Assembly (NCBI GenBank): GCA_001970855.1 | Contig: LSSN01001090.1 | Coordinates: forward strand, 1 to 48,647 | Direction: 5' to 3' | DNA length: 48,647 bases | Origin: Smittium culicis | Taxonomy: Eukaryota > Kickxellomycota > Harpellomycetes > Harpellales > Legeriomycetaceae | Part shown: positions 21,061-34,440 of the stretch, piece after piece | How the letters are laid out: every line of letters starts with the position of its first letter | Position numbering within the stretch: position 1 is the stretch's first letter | Notes under the pieces: generated by a model | What the model saw: only the letters and a program-made list of their open reading frames with translations | Database searches by the model: none | Told to the model about the DNA's origin: nothing | Position numbers and translations under genes: made by a program

Positions 21061-22258
21061 ATTCAATATTTTTATCCGGATTTTTAAAACGCTTATAAAA
21101 CTTTTTTAACTTATTAAATTTGCTTTTGTTTTGTTTTTAATAATAAAAATCTTTGAAATTCTCACTATTAAACGAGTTTCCTCAAACGATTCTTTACGCT
21201 GAATTTTGATCCTTCTTTTCAGAAACTAAAAATAAAAATTGTAACCAAGCATAACTGATGAATAAATGAAGCTATCGGGGATAACTTGATAAATATTTTT
21301 TTATAGTTGCTTTAAGCGTTATTAGCATATTTGATATAATTATCAAGTTTACTATATGTGCCAACTATTAAATGTGATTTTTAGCCCGTCAAAATATTAT
21401 TTTTATTTTGAAAGTAGTTGAAGTTAGTACGAGATCAATCGAATTTAAGGGTTTTATAAGTCAACTCTACTGCTATAATATAAAATCGTTTTGAATAAAA
21501 AGTATTCTCGTTTAAATGAAGATACCAACTTTGTGACTGTAAAGCATAAAAAAACCAGAATTTCAGTACATGCTTGATTAAAATTTATTGAATTGGCAAC
21601 CCTTTAACTAACTTTTTCATGGTGTTTTCTACTCTAACTTTTTCATTAATAATCGTATTGCTTTTTTTTTTAGCATATGATAATTTTTATAGTAATTTTC
21701 TGTTTATACCGAATCAAAAATATTGCTACATTTTCACGAAAATATAATATGTGTGATGGATATTTTTGTTAATACATTTTTAGTATAGATTGAGAAGTTA
21801 TCAAATAAACTAAAAGAACTGATTCTTTTGTTTCTTAGCTTGATTTATTTATTTAAAAGTAAAATATAAATAGCATATCCAACAGAATGTTATTGTTTAA
21901 AGAACGCTGAAGATGCTCAAGATTAATACTTCTTTTGACTATTGACTTTATCAGCTTTTTAGACTAGCTAAGCTGTAAAAAAATAAGTAGGAACTATACA
22001 AACCACTACTATCTGATTGCTGAAATATATTACACGCCTAACGAGAATACCTTTTTCGATTTGCAAACACAGACTAAAATCATCGACAGAAATTTTATTG
22101 GATCACGTGCTGTTTTTTTTCCCCCTGAAGTGTCTGAGCGTTTTGCACGCGTGTTTTACTACTGGTTTGTTTGCGCTTTCTCCAATCCTCAAACCAGTTA
22201 TTTATTATTTTCTTTATTACTTTTTGTTTATTTAACCAGAATTACACCTTTCTCTTAC
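21061..22258. other. Intergenic upstream of the dehydratase gene
   Basis: Mostly AT-rich DNA without a supported gene. Its last 200 bp hold an E-box-like CACGTG at 22104-22109 and a 9-bp inverted repeat (ACTGGTTTG at 22161-22169, CAAACCAGT at 22190-22198). Short open frames here lack family features. Confidence 0.55.
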
Positions 22259-22267
22259 TATAAAATA
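22259..22267 (+). promoter_or_regulatory. TATA-like element of the dehydratase gene
   Basis: TATAAAATA about 84 bp upstream of the start codon at 22343, followed by a pyrimidine-rich stretch of the kind often found near fungal transcription starts. No other promoter evidence. Confidence 0.45.
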
Positions 22268-22342
22268 AAATTCCTTGCCTCCTTATCTATTCTCTTAACC
22301 CAAACATTTTCTTTTTAAAAAAAAATACATAAATAAGTAAGA

Positions 22343-22660
22343 ATGAATAAGCTTTTATCTATCGAACTGCGAACTTCAAAAGTTGTCCCACTTATCGACA
22401 GAGGATGGACGTTGATGAGGGATCGCGATGCGCTAAAGAAAAAGTTTGAGTTTTCTGATTTTGTTGATGCTTTCAGCTTCATGACAAAAATCGCTTTTAA
22501 AGCCGAAAAGCTCAATCACCACCCGGAATGGTTTAACGTATATAACACTGTTGACATCACCCTATCATCACATGATGCCAATGGCTTATCGATCAACGAT
22601 GTAAACTTGGCCGAATTCATTGACTCTGTTTATGATTCTAACTATAGCAAAAAGTCTTAA
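22343..22660 (+). CDS. Pterin-4a-carbinolamine dehydratase (PCD/DCoH family)
   Basis: A complete single-exon frame of 105 residues, the usual length of the family. The signature E-K-x-N-H-H-P-E-W (56-63) is followed by [12 protein letters not shown] (66-77) and a C-terminal [12 protein letters not shown] helix. Histidines 59, 60 and 77 match the three catalytic histidines of the family. The enzyme dehydrates 4a-hydroxytetrahydropterin in the cytosol and so regenerates quinonoid dihydropterin after aromatic amino-acid hydroxylation; in organisms without such hydroxylases its role is less clear. It lies 325 bp from the 3' end of the cotransporter gene and converges with it. Confidence 0.93.
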   Translation: MNKLLSIELRTSKVVPLIDRGWTLMRDRDALKKKFEFSDFVDAFSFMTKIAFKAEKLNHHPEWFNVYNTVDITLSSHDANGLSINDVNLAEFIDSVYDSNYSKKS

Positions 22661-22985
22661 ATCATTCTATTTCTTTGTATGTCCGAGTGCCAAAAAAAAA
22701 CATGATAAACTGAATATATATTTTCGGTTTACTTTACTATTAAACAACCGACATACAAATCGTATTTTTAGTTTATTACTATTTTATAAGTACATGTATT
22801 GTTAAATAAACTAAGGCCCTAATGATATTTTAATAATCTATATATAAATTTAAAAAAATGAACTAACTTTGAAAAAAAAATGTGTTAAGATCTTATAAAT
22901 TTACTTTTTATGATATAAGAGTACAAAATAGAAATTAAAAAATAAGGGTAATTATCAAGGCTTTTAAATTAAATTACTCCGAAAG
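22661..22985. other. Short intergenic gap between convergent genes
   Basis: 325 bp of AT-rich DNA holding the 3' ends of the dehydratase gene (plus) and the cotransporter gene (minus). Nothing else seen. Confidence 0.6.
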
Positions 22986-25900
22986 CTAGAGGAGTGTGGT
23001 TACGGAGAGTTTAGTTGAGTGCAGAAGAATCAGAGGAGTATCTATTCCTTCGATAAGCGATTCTAAATTCTCAATATAGTTTGAGCTCTGCTCAAAGCTA
23101 TCGCATGTACCAATTTCGGGTGCAGGAAGCGTTGAAATGAGCAAATCACAGTCAGTCGAATATTTTTTCATAGCCAAGTTAAGCAGTTTGTTTTGTTGGT
23201 CATGCGGAAGTCTATTAAAGTACCAAGTACACTTTCCGTTATCGACTTCGTCTTCTTCTACGTCAGCATCTTCATATTGACTAACGTAACTTTGTCCTTT
23301 TGAGTTATCTTGACCGAAATTGATGCTATCTAATTTCTCCTCAAACTGATTAACTGAAGTTAAGTCATGATTTTTAGAAGATTTTTCTGGTTTAACTTCA
23401 ATAACAAACTTTTCTGCATTTCCTAATGAACCTCCATTAATTTCACTATTTTTTGTTTGCTCTGACGAGCCAAATTGTTCTGTAAAGTCAAATATTTTCT
23501 TTTTGCTCATTAACAGTTTCGAGTTTACAGTTGAAGCTGCCTGATTCCCTGAGCTAGCTGTGTTCTCTATGGGAGACTTCGGGTACGCTTTTATTATACC
23601 AGTATTATTTTTCGGATTTGGCTTCTTGTTGGCAGATATGCCTACCCCGCCATGTTGCTTAAAAAATGCTTTATTGGATTTTAAAAGCGATTCCTCTGTA
23701 AACGTCTTACTTTTCATCAATTTGCTGGGCCCCATAATTGCTGCGTTTTTCATAAAGATTGGCTTGATTTTAGAGTCATCATATTTTTTTTCGCTGGCAT
23801 TTTCATCATTATTATAATCAGCTGAAAAAACAACGCTCTTTTTCACTATTCCAATCTGAATAGGATCAATTTCTTTTTTAACTTTGCTAACTTTTGTGCT
23901 ATTTAAAATATCACCCTTTTTGGTAATATTGTGCTCTTCTAAATCATTACTCTTTCTAGATTTTGGTCCTGAACTCAATGATTTTATGGTATTCTCTCCT
24001 AAAAGTAGCTTCGAAAAACACTCCTTATAGTATAAAAACTTACTTAAGCACACTATCTCAAGATCGGCTTTTATTCTTAGTCTCTTTAGCAAGTCTTTGA
24101 CTTCATCCATTTCTTCCTTTACTTCAAACTCATGCTCAACTATAGCAAAAACTCTAAGCTTAAACTCTTTATTCTTGTACTCGTAGTGCTGTTTCATTAT
24201 TGAGCCTAGCTGCAACACTAAAGTATACGAGTCAAACTTAGATTCATAATCAAGCTCTACTTTTAAGCCATTATCGCTACCAATACTACTACTGCGGGAT
24301 GGTGATATCTTGGCTAGGCTTCGAGTGCTGCCCCTTCTATTGCTCTTAGATTTGGTGATTTGTAATGGCCATAGATCTATTACAATATATTTGCTGTTGC
24401 TATTTTTAGTTTGTACTCCAAAGTCGTGATCGCTAAAATTATAGCACAATCCGACAGATTTTTTTAAAAGCAAAACCTCTTCAATAGTTTGGACTATTTC
24501 TACACAGCTAATTTTCCCAAACTCGTCGATATTACTTTCCTCAGATTTAGTACTTTCTAGTTGCTTTTTATCTATATTACTGTTATTATCGCTATTTCTG
24601 GCACTAGGATTATCTATTGCAAAATCAGTTTTTTGAAGGTTATTTTTTGGAGAACTATTTAGGGACGTATAGAATTTTTTTGCCTTAAAAATAACAATAT
24701 TTGGTTTCATTCCACCAAGCCCAGACCCCATCATTATCATCCTAGCGCCAATATGGAAGTTTTTAGCAATCGAAACGCTAACAAAGGCCTTGTAATTATT
24801 TTTCTCAATACTTGAAAGCAATTGTGATTCAGACAATTTTGCAATGTCTAAACAATCTCTAAATTTTCCGACAACTACTTGCCCAACTATGTAAAGCCCA
24901 CCTTTTTTTAGCAAGTTTCCTACCTCAATCAGATTTTTTGATGTTTGTTCAATTGATTCCAGGTTTCTTGGGCTACAATTGCCATACTCACTTTCTGCAA
25001 TCCCTCGAGAATTATCATCAGGTGAATGGTATTGATCACTGACCTGATTTTCATTTCCGCTTTCTGTAGCTTTTCTAAAAGCAAGTTGTAAATTTTTAGA
25101 GTCACCATATACAGGCGGTAGCAGTAGCAATATTTGAGGTCTCCAATACTTAACGTGCATTTCAGTTTTATCAAGCTGTAAAATATACTTTCGGACTTGG
25201 TGATAAATTAAACCTTGGCCAATACTACCCCAATTATGAGGCCATTCACCAAGCTTATTTCCACTCATAACATATTTGTGAACATATGTCATTAACATTG
25301 TCATTATAATAATTGTTACAATTGTTGAAAATACATCTACCATAAACATTGCAGCCAATGAGCTAACAACTCCAATGAGCGCAGATTCAACGCTAAAGTA
25401 TTTAAATGTAGGTCTGAAATTTGTTGCGCCAACTAGCTTAAGCACAAATAATGCAAAATTAGTACTTGCAAACATCAAAAGATTAAAAAGTGTCACATAA
25501 CTAGCAACTGAATTAACATCACCGTAAAAAATTACTAGCTGAGAAATCAAATAAGTTCCTAAAACTGCATAAGTGGCTTCTGAGCTGCCAATTTGCTTGA
25601 ATACTGATAGGATTTTAAATAAATCATCCCTAAAAAATGAAAGCAATCAATTAAAATTTAATAATGTAGCTTTAATATAGGAAGACAATTTTAATGCATT
25701 TCTGATGTTAAAATATTGATAATATTAAAAAGTAGTGTTATTAATTTAATAAGATAAAAAAATCGAATAGATTATAAAATTATTGCACAAATTAAATCAA
25801 AGTAGTTTAAACCGAAAACTTTTGAAAAAAGATGTGTAAACTTAATTATTATAAATTAGTTTATTTTACCTTGAAATTGCTTGTAAAATGTTTGCAGATG

Positions 25901-27986
25901 CGATGATACCACTAAGTGTGCTTGTTATACTGGTTGAAATAGCACCAATAGGAACTAGAATAGGAATGTAGTTAATTTCTTGAAGAACGTTTAGGTTTTC
26001 TTTTAACGAAACCCTACTAGTAGATGATCCAAGCAATATCACCAAGCTGAGATAAACAACTATGGTAACAGCAATTGCTGATAATGTACCCCTTGGGATA
26101 GATTTGCTTGGAGTTTTTAGTGAACCTGACATTGATGCACCTATTTTATTATTATAGTGTTGATTTATGATAAAGTTGGGAATTTTGGTCAAAATATAAA
26201 CCAGATAATAAAGATCAAATATTTTTTCTATAAACTAAAACTAAAAAAACAAGAACAAATAATGCTTGCTTTATTATTTACCTGCCATTATACCAACACA
26301 AGCTGGGAACATAACACCAAATACTTTACCAAAAGTTTCAGATTCACCATTTGGGCCGACACTGAAGCTTGGATATAAATTAGACATTAGAGTGTCATAA
26401 CTAATTCCGGTATAATATATATTTTTTGACTCATTTTCAAATGGCGATCTTAAGAAGAAAGATAGTAGAATGCTAATAACACTTATCCCTAAAAACGAAG
26501 ATAAAATTGAATTCGCTTTTGCGAAAAGCTAAAAATAGTACAGAAAAATAAATAAAAAGAACATTTCAATGCCTGAAAATAGTATGATATTACAGGCTTC
26601 AATGCTATGTAACTATTATCACGCACGTCTTCGTGAAACGAAAGCAATGATGTATAAATAATCGTTTTAAAGAGTTACCTTTGACCCAAACACACATACT
26701 AAAGTTGCTGAAATCAGTAGAATTGACTCGTACAACAATACATATCCCTAAAATAAAAAAGTGGCTTTGAATTAAAGTAAAGTACAAACAGCAATTAAAA
26801 TATAAAATAAAGTTACGCTAGTTTCAGGAAATATTAATGATATATCTCCTTTAACATTTCCAAAGTTGTTTAAAAAAGGCTCAATGAAAGCTACAACGTT
26901 CAAAGAGCCTGCTAACATTGTTCCGGCATAAAACATTATTCCAATACTGCCTATTATTATTTTATAAGAAATGAGGATTATGATATTTTTATAAATAAAT
27001 GACAATTTTATAAAAGAAAAGTAAAAAATAAAAATTTAAAATAAACAAAGAGCAGAGAAAATTGTTTTATATCATTAAAGCTATCAATAATTTACCTCCA
27101 AATTCTGGTCCTAGTGTCCTAGAAAGCATGTAATAAGGTCCACCACCTAATGTTTTGATAAAAAAATTATATTTAGGAAAGAAAAAAAGAGAAGATTTTT
27201 GGATAGTATAGTTTTGCTGATGCATGAAATGATAAGATTTTGAAGTAAATATTTTTACCTTTAACTGTTCCGTTTGTTGCAATTGCAGATATAGACAGCG
27301 TAGTTGAAATCGTAACAACATAGCCAAAAAAGAACAAGAATATAGATAACAACACACCGGCTTGGCCGACTAAATAGCCGAGTCTGACAAACACTATTAC
27401 ACCAAATATACTCAGCATAGTAGGGATAAAAACTCCTTCAAAAGTTCCAAGTTTTCTTTCATTTTCGAGATTTGTCTCAGGATGAGTAGATTGATCTAAC
27501 ATTTAAAAGAGGCGAAGTTTAGTGAAAACGCTTAAAAAATAAATGAATGAATAAAATCAAATAATAGTGAAGAAAAAGCCATAAGAGGAAATAAAAAATT
27601 GAATTACTATTTGAATCGGTGGATTCTATACTTGAATAATCTTCATACCCAACCAAATCGAGACCTTCGACTATAGAATGCTTGAATTCATCTTGGGAAT
27701 CAGATTTATTTAACTCGGTGTTGCGAATAGACACTGCATGCGAGCGAAATTCTTGTTTAGATGGCTTTAATAGAGATGTAGATTCGTATGGCGATACTTG
27801 CCTACTATTTTTTCTAGATTCTTCATTAGGTGAAATTCCTTTGGTATGCTTAGAATTATTTTTTTTATGCGCATTTAAACTTTCTGGTTTTGAAACTCTG
27901 TTTTTTGAAGATTCGCTAGGCTCTTGCTCCATTTGCTCCTCCAGATCCTTTATTAAAGATCCAGCTTTACCTAAAAATTTGGACAT
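22986..27986 (-). CDS. SLC12-type cation-chloride cotransporter, Vhc1-like (8 exons)
   Basis: Exons, in transcript order: 27986-27608, 27495-27259, 27146-27096, 26950-26790, 26747-26679, 26528-26282, 26140-25870, 25629-22986. All introns are GT-AG and the total of 4,059 nt encodes 1,352 residues without a break. The family core is clear: TM1 with FIPTMLSIFGVIVFVRLG, the block TVKGGGPYYMLSRTLGPEFG formed across a junction, VFGVMFPACVGIMAG, a SMSGSLKTPSKSIPRGT loop, and GATNFRPTFKYFS after the last core helices. A long cytosolic C-terminal region with Ser/Lys/Asn-rich insertions follows, ending in a fungal Vhc1-like LILLHSTKLSVTTLL. By homology it moves K+ with Cl-, perhaps at the vacuole. The N-terminal about 125 residues are a polar cytosolic extension. 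The 42-nt fifth-exon acceptor intron is very short. Confidence 0.9.
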
Positions 27987-28377
27987 GAATAAAAATTTCT
28001 ATTATGAATGTGTTACAAATCTAATTAAGTGGCTTTATCAATAAAACGGATATTAAATTCTGCTCAAATATTTGTGCCAACTATTTCAATAGTAAAAGTG
28101 AATTAAAACTACAGATTGATATATTAAACTTTTTTTATTATCAAGGCATTATATGGCCTCTATCATCAAAACTAAGTTTGCTAAAAAATTTTGAAACCAT
28201 TCATTATATTTTACACAGCAATTATCACAAAAATACAAATAATTAACCAACTTTACCAAATGCTCTATTTCGCCCATCCAATAACCTATTCGCTAACCTT
28301 TTTTAATCCGCACCTTTATTTGTGCTAGTTAATTTAGCACTTTTATGGGGCAGGAGACTTTACTCACAATTAACATA

Positions 28378-28625
28378 TGGGTAATTCTTTATGAAGAGGT
28401 CATTTTATAGTGTAAAGAGTTTCAGCGTATAAAATCGCATAAAAAATAATTGGCCAATGAGTAGAATAATTTACTTTTTTATCAAATAATAATTTTATAT
28501 TGAAACGAAGAAATAGAAAAATCAAAATGCCTTTCTTGCTCCGCCAATAATACTCACAATAAGTGCTTAAACAGGCCAATAACATTAAACTGCAACAAAG
28601 TGCTCTCTTCGTTCAGAATCTCCCA
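28378..28625. mobile_element. MITE-like element 1
   Basis: A 248-bp segment with imperfect inverted termini. The left end (TGGGTAATTCTTTATGAAGA) resembles the reverse complement of the right end (TGGGAGATTCTGAACGAAGA). Both ends are flanked by TA (28376-28377 and 28626-28627), the target duplication typical of Tc1/mariner-type elements. It contains no transposase frame, so it would be non-autonomous. Confidence 0.65.
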
Positions 28626-28701
28626 TATAGCTAAGCTGAAACTGTGGCTGTGAATGCTAAGTCATTGGGGTTTGGTGACTGTATGAGAAGAACAGAAAAT
28701 A

Positions 28702-28958
28702 TGCGAGATTCTTAACGAAGAGTGTACTTTTATGTATAAAGTGTTAGGCTGTAATAAAGTTGATATAAAAAAATATATCCAATAAAAATAATTTTGCATT
28801 TTTTTTAGCTAATAATATATTTAAAATATAATAAATTAATAGAAAAATAAAAACGCTTGCCAGGTTCAGCCAATAATAATTTATAATTTATAATTTATAA
28901 TTTTCGCTACAATAATTATAAGCTGCAACAAAGTGTTTTCTTCGTCCAGAATCACCAA
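28702..28958. mobile_element. MITE-like element 2
   Basis: A 257-bp relative of element 1, only 76 bp away. The left end (TGCGAGATTCTTAACGAAGA) pairs with the reverse complement of the right end (TTGGTGATTCTGGACGAAGA), again with TA on both sides. Shared interior pieces include CTGCAACAAAGTG next to the right terminus and an ATAGAAAAAT box. No coding capacity. Confidence 0.65.
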
Positions 28959-29439
28959 TAGCTAAAAAGCTAAAAATTCATTTTAGATTGTTCTACTAAC
29001 CAGCTGAGTCATACTTCAATCTCGCTCACAATAATAAAAACTCCCTGGAGATTTATTGCTTTAATTATCCTTCCACGACTAGAAAATTTTATATTCGTTA
29101 AATCCATGCATTTGTATAATAATCCGTACATTTAATTGATTTTGTAAATTTATACTTGTTAACGAAGATAAATGCGAAAATACTAGAGTGTAATACAAAC
29201 ATTCATTAAATTGAAATAATAAGGTTTCATATTTAACCATAGCTTAAATAGAGCTTGAATTGAATTCATTATTTTGATTTTATTTAACTAAAACTTTTTT
29301 TTAGAAATTTTTAATTGAATTAATTATGTTTATATTATTTTAAGTTGAACTTATTTAAATTCAAAAGACTAGAGCTATGAAAAAATTTTTGGATGAAATA
29401 ATAAAAACTTAATTTCAGATAAATATAAATGCTTTATCA

Positions 29440-29505
29440 GTAAGTTTATTAAACCTAATTTACAAGCGTATAAAAAATTATAAAAAAAATATTTAAAGGT
29501 TTTAA
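29440..29505 (-). mobile_element. Truncated LINE-tail remnant
   Basis: AGTAAGTTTATTA, then a run similar to the 3'-most 60 bp of copy A at about 20294-20355. Only the AU-rich end of the element remains and the GC-rich box is missing. No target duplication was recognised. Confidence 0.5.
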
Positions 29506-32500
29506 AGTGCGGTTTTTGAGCAAAGAAGGCACTTAGTTATAGCTCATTATTATTATTATCATTATTATTGGCTGAGGTATTAATGCATTTTCTTTTTAAT
29601 ATTTATTCATTTCACTTTGTAATTATTTGCAAAAGAAAAAATTTTATTTTTTAATTGTACATTAATTGAGTGTGAGATTTTATACACTGTTAATCTCTAT
29701 AAAATAAAAGTAATCTTTTATTTATTATTTAGCATTTATATGTGTACATATTTTAACTGTTCATTTTCCATACTTTTAGTATCCCGATAGCTACCGAAAA
29801 CTTATCAAAGTTTCAGCTAAATAAGGATAAATTTTCAACAACATTTCAAATAGTGGTATTTTTTATTTTAAAAATCTCATATTATTGATATTTACTGATT
29901 TTTTTAACTCAATATAAAATAACGCCGAATTAAATATTTTAAAGCAAAATCATTTTGTCTAATTTACATTAAATATAAAGATAAATGGAATAAAAAGTAC
30001 CGTATCTCTTAAAAAACTCTGATTTGAGGGATTATACAGAAGAGATTTACTTTTATTTTTATATTTCTACTTATTAAAAACCACTGTTTCAATTTTAAGA
30101 ACTTTTAGAAGAATAAAAATATGATTAACTTCAATAAATTTAGAATATCGTATAAATGTTGAATTTTCATATAAGCTCACATTTATACTTGTTGTGATAT
30201 TTCTTATATACAAAAATTATATCATATAATTGAGTTGATTTAATTTAATAAAAATAATTCATAATTACATAATAACATATCAAAATTTTTCCAAATAATA
30301 TATTACATATTTATGTGATTCTATTTTAATGTTTTTTGCTTGAAAATTTATAATTTTTAAAATAAATTAAAGTTTATTTTGAGCAGAAGAATATTTTATA
30401 TCAAAATGTATCCATTCAGCTGCTATAATTTTTTTTATCTCTTTTAAATTGCATGATACAACCAATATATTTATTATTATAAATTTTAAATTATAATTAT
30501 TGGTAAAAAAATCTCACTTCTCATAAGTACCTTCCAAATATATATATATCAAAGATTAGACAGCTGATTATATTTATTTATATGTATACTCATATTCTTA
30601 TTATCTTGTTTTATTTTTTTTATTTTTGACCTCTAAACACATATAAAAATAGCTATCAGAAAGAAGTTTATTTTTTAATTATTAGTTAAAATTTTGTGAT
30701 GTTATAAAGTATTATATTTATAATTATAACTGTTGTTAAAATAAAATTAAATCGGTTCATATTTTATGAAAATTTTTAATAATTTATAAAAATTTTCAAA
30801 AAAAAACAACTAGTTGTAATTTTTGAATTATTTACAAGATAATTTATTATTTAGATGTTCAAAATATATCTAATCTTTCATAGTGTAATGTAGTTAAATT
30901 TAAAGAGAAAATGATTTACAGATAGGAATAGATTGTTTTTTTAAAAATATATTAAATAAATTTTTATTTTTATATTTTAAATTAAAAACTTTAAAAATAT
31001 CTGACTATAATTAAATATCATAATTATTAAGAGGAAATTTAATGCCCGAAAATCTATTATTAATGAAAATAATAATAATAAATATTAATATGACAAGGGT
31101 AATTTGTAGATTTTTTTAAGGAAATTTAAAAATATTCTCTATTTGTATAAATAATAATAAAGAACTAATATAAAGATAGTTAGGATAAGCAACTAAGAAA
31201 AAAAATATGTCGACTATATTATTTAATAAGTGGAAGCCATTTTAAAAAGACAAAAATTCAAAATAAACCCGCTTTTTAGCTGTTTGATACATAATAATGT
31301 AAAATGTTAAAATGAAAAAAATTCTCTATTTATAAAGTTGCATAAAATTATTCCGATTATTAATTTATAGTTATCTTGAGTTGTAAAAAAATATTATATC
31401 AATATTTTATACGTGAAAATTCTAAACTTACCAAATTATCTGTATAAATAATAAAAATTCGTAATTAACCAAGCAAATTTAGCTAATAATAAATATAATT
31501 GGTTTTTAAAAGAGCTTATAATATAGAATCAGATTTTCAAAAAACACTTTTCGTGTCAAAAAAATTAATTTGTGATATAATTGCTTTTCTTTAGCTCAAA
31601 ATTATCAATATTAATTTTTAATGATATCAATGAAATTATAGAGTCTATATTTTAAGAATCAGAATTAATCTGGATATATTAGTAAATAATATTTGAATAA
31701 TTTGACTTTTAAGCATTATTTACTTACAAAAAATATTTGTATTTTAGATTAATTAGATTGACATAAATCACAAAATTCAGAATAATAAAATATTGAATAA
31801 TTTATTATATCTGTCAGAATATATGATTGACGCTAAAAAATAAATAATTTAGCAATTATTGTATCTTAAAATATAATATTTCGCGAGAAATTGAGGAATA
31901 TATGGCGTATTTTTTTTTTTTTGGATTATGAGGGGAAAATATTAATAATAGAAAATAAACTTTTATATAAATATTAAAGAAATCCAATCCGATATTTTAT
32001 AATTTGCGGCTTTGAAAATCGAAAAAATCCATTTATAGCTATTTAAATTATATAAATAAATAAATTTCTAGTTAACATATATTTTTGAGCCATTTTAGCC
32101 TTTTTTGTATACTTTAAAATGTTTATAATATGTATTTTTTTACATTTAAATAAAATATTATAGACTAAAAACTCTTTATTAATAAATTGAGATATAAACA
32201 AACGCATATAGTTGTTATCACTAATTTAATTTTTTTATTCAGATTTAATTCCTCAATATTTTTAAGCGGATATTTATAATGGCTCATTATAAATTTATCT
32301 TAGATTATATTTAAATTCTGTTTTAATATCACTTGATTTGAGCTAAATTTTGTTTAATAATTTGGTAAATGAGAAAGTTTTAGTCTAAGTTATCATGAGC
32401 AAAAAAAGAAGCTAAAATAAAGTTACTAACCAATCAAATTCAAAATTTTACCAATAAAAATTTGCTTTAGTGACACTAAATTATAAAAATATACACTATT

Positions 32501-34423
32501 TACAATAGATATAATATGAAATTATTCTAATCACAACAAAAAAACGGATAATATTTAAGAAGTTACTATATATAAAAAATGATATAGAGGCGTGGAAAAT
32601 AAAAAAACTGTTCGAGTAAGCTATCTGAAATACATTCTGAGACCAAAATTTCTTTAGCATATTTATTATAGTTATCAGTATTTATTGTGAATTCATAAAA
32701 ATCATAAACTGTGAAATATCTTATAAAATAAAATCAGAATGAATCATATTATAAGCCAATCAGAAAAAAAATTACCATAATAAGATAACGATATATGTAT
32801 TGCGGCCTTATAAAATATGCTAATCGGTTTCGAAGTAGGTTTCAAGAAATTGGCATTATCAGTAAAATTCCTTTGTATTTATGATATTTTGCAGTTTAAA
32901 AATGTATTCTAGAAAATTAATTACTTGAAGTGGAAATATTTCTTCAGTGTTCTTTAATTTATAAGCTTTACTGCTATATGGGGTTGATATTATATATGGA
33001 TTATATAGAAGATTCTGAAAATTAAAAATTATTTAATAAATTAAATTTATTATAATATTAATAACTAAGAATTTTAAATATTGCCTAAAATAACACCTAG
33101 AGCTTTAAAATAATAAATCAATCAACATTAGTGTAATTTACACTTTTATTAATTACTTATTGACTTTATATATACTTTTTATATCAATTTTTTCACAGCA
33201 TAAAATAATAAATTTAATTATAGAGATATTCGCTGCAGAAAAAAAAATATTGAAATTTATTTATCTCATAAGACAAAAAATTTTAAAGTATGAAAAATTT
33301 ATAATGGAAAATTTTTTCTAAAAAAAAAATGATTTTTTTGATTTTTTAGTGGATATATTGTATTAGAAGCTAGTTTTAGTTTTATTTGATCCCCTTTTGG
33401 CCTAAAAAAAATAGGAATTTATTTTGAAATAATTTAACTTGTCGTTAATTGGTCTTTTATTATCAAATTACCAAGATTCTTTATTCAATTATTATAAAGA
33501 TTCCAATCATATAGATTTATATAGATATTTTTTGATATTTGATTTCTCTATTTTCAAAATTTCGAGAGTATATATATTATAATTTTGAAAAGTAAAATTT
33601 TCAATAGAATTAATCCTGTAAAATAAATTCATAATTAACTTTTCCAATCCTATATTTATTTAATAATAGATCTTCTCAATAGATCTATTGATTATACCCA
33701 AGTGCCCATCTATTCTTTTGTGTTGAATAAATCGATTAAAAAAGCCCTCAGTCTCTAAATTATAAATGAAGCATTCGAGTTTATTTATAAAATATAAAAC
33801 AGCACTGGTCATTGTGATTCTACATTTAAGTTTAGAAACACCTATGAGTATGATGAAATTTCTGAGTGTATAGTTAGACCAGAGATATTTAACCTGTATA
33901 TTTCAGAATTATCTTCAGTCTTGAGCGGATACCTAATATTTTTTTTATAATCAGGCAAATTAAGGCTCAAAAAAATTCAACTCTCAAAAGTTATACAGAA
34001 GATACTAAATTTTTAAAACAATAATGTTATAATTATAAAATGTGGAGACTGCATTTGGTAATCTTTATCCCTTGGAATTTGATTTTAAAACAAAATAAAA
34101 GTTTTCTCAATATTAAAATAAGGTTGAAATATATTTATGTGGAAAAAATTATTTTAAATTTTTTAATAATATTTTTTTCGTCTTATCAAAAAGATAAAAT
34201 TGTAGGTTAATTAAATAAATTTGAATATTTATCTACTTTTCACATTTTAAATCAAAAAATTTTCGTTTCTTATATTTTTTCAAAATATAGTAATTATTTT
34301 TATCAGGCGAGACCCTAAAAATCTTCAATTTTACTTTTATAGTCAACGTTAATCTTGAAAAAAAATCCTATCAATTCAATTAATAGATAAACCTGGTCAT
34401 ATATCCTATTTTGTGGATATTGC

Positions 34424-34440
34424 GGGGGAGGGGGGGGGGG
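34424..34440. repeat. Poly-G tract
   Basis: Sixteen G with one interrupting A, alone in kilobases of AT-rich sequence. It could fold as a G-quadruplex with similar tracts or be an assembly-prone homopolymer. Confidence 0.9.

Noticed and set aside
22017..22318. Overlapping plus-strand frames before the dehydratase gene
   Set aside because: They start with non-ATG codons or lie in promoter-like pyrimidine-rich DNA and encode low-complexity hydrophobic peptides.
26605..26787. 60-codon minus frame in the cotransporter locus
   Set aside because: It is an out-of-frame reading of exon 5 and its flanking introns; the alternative frame gives the expected membrane helix.
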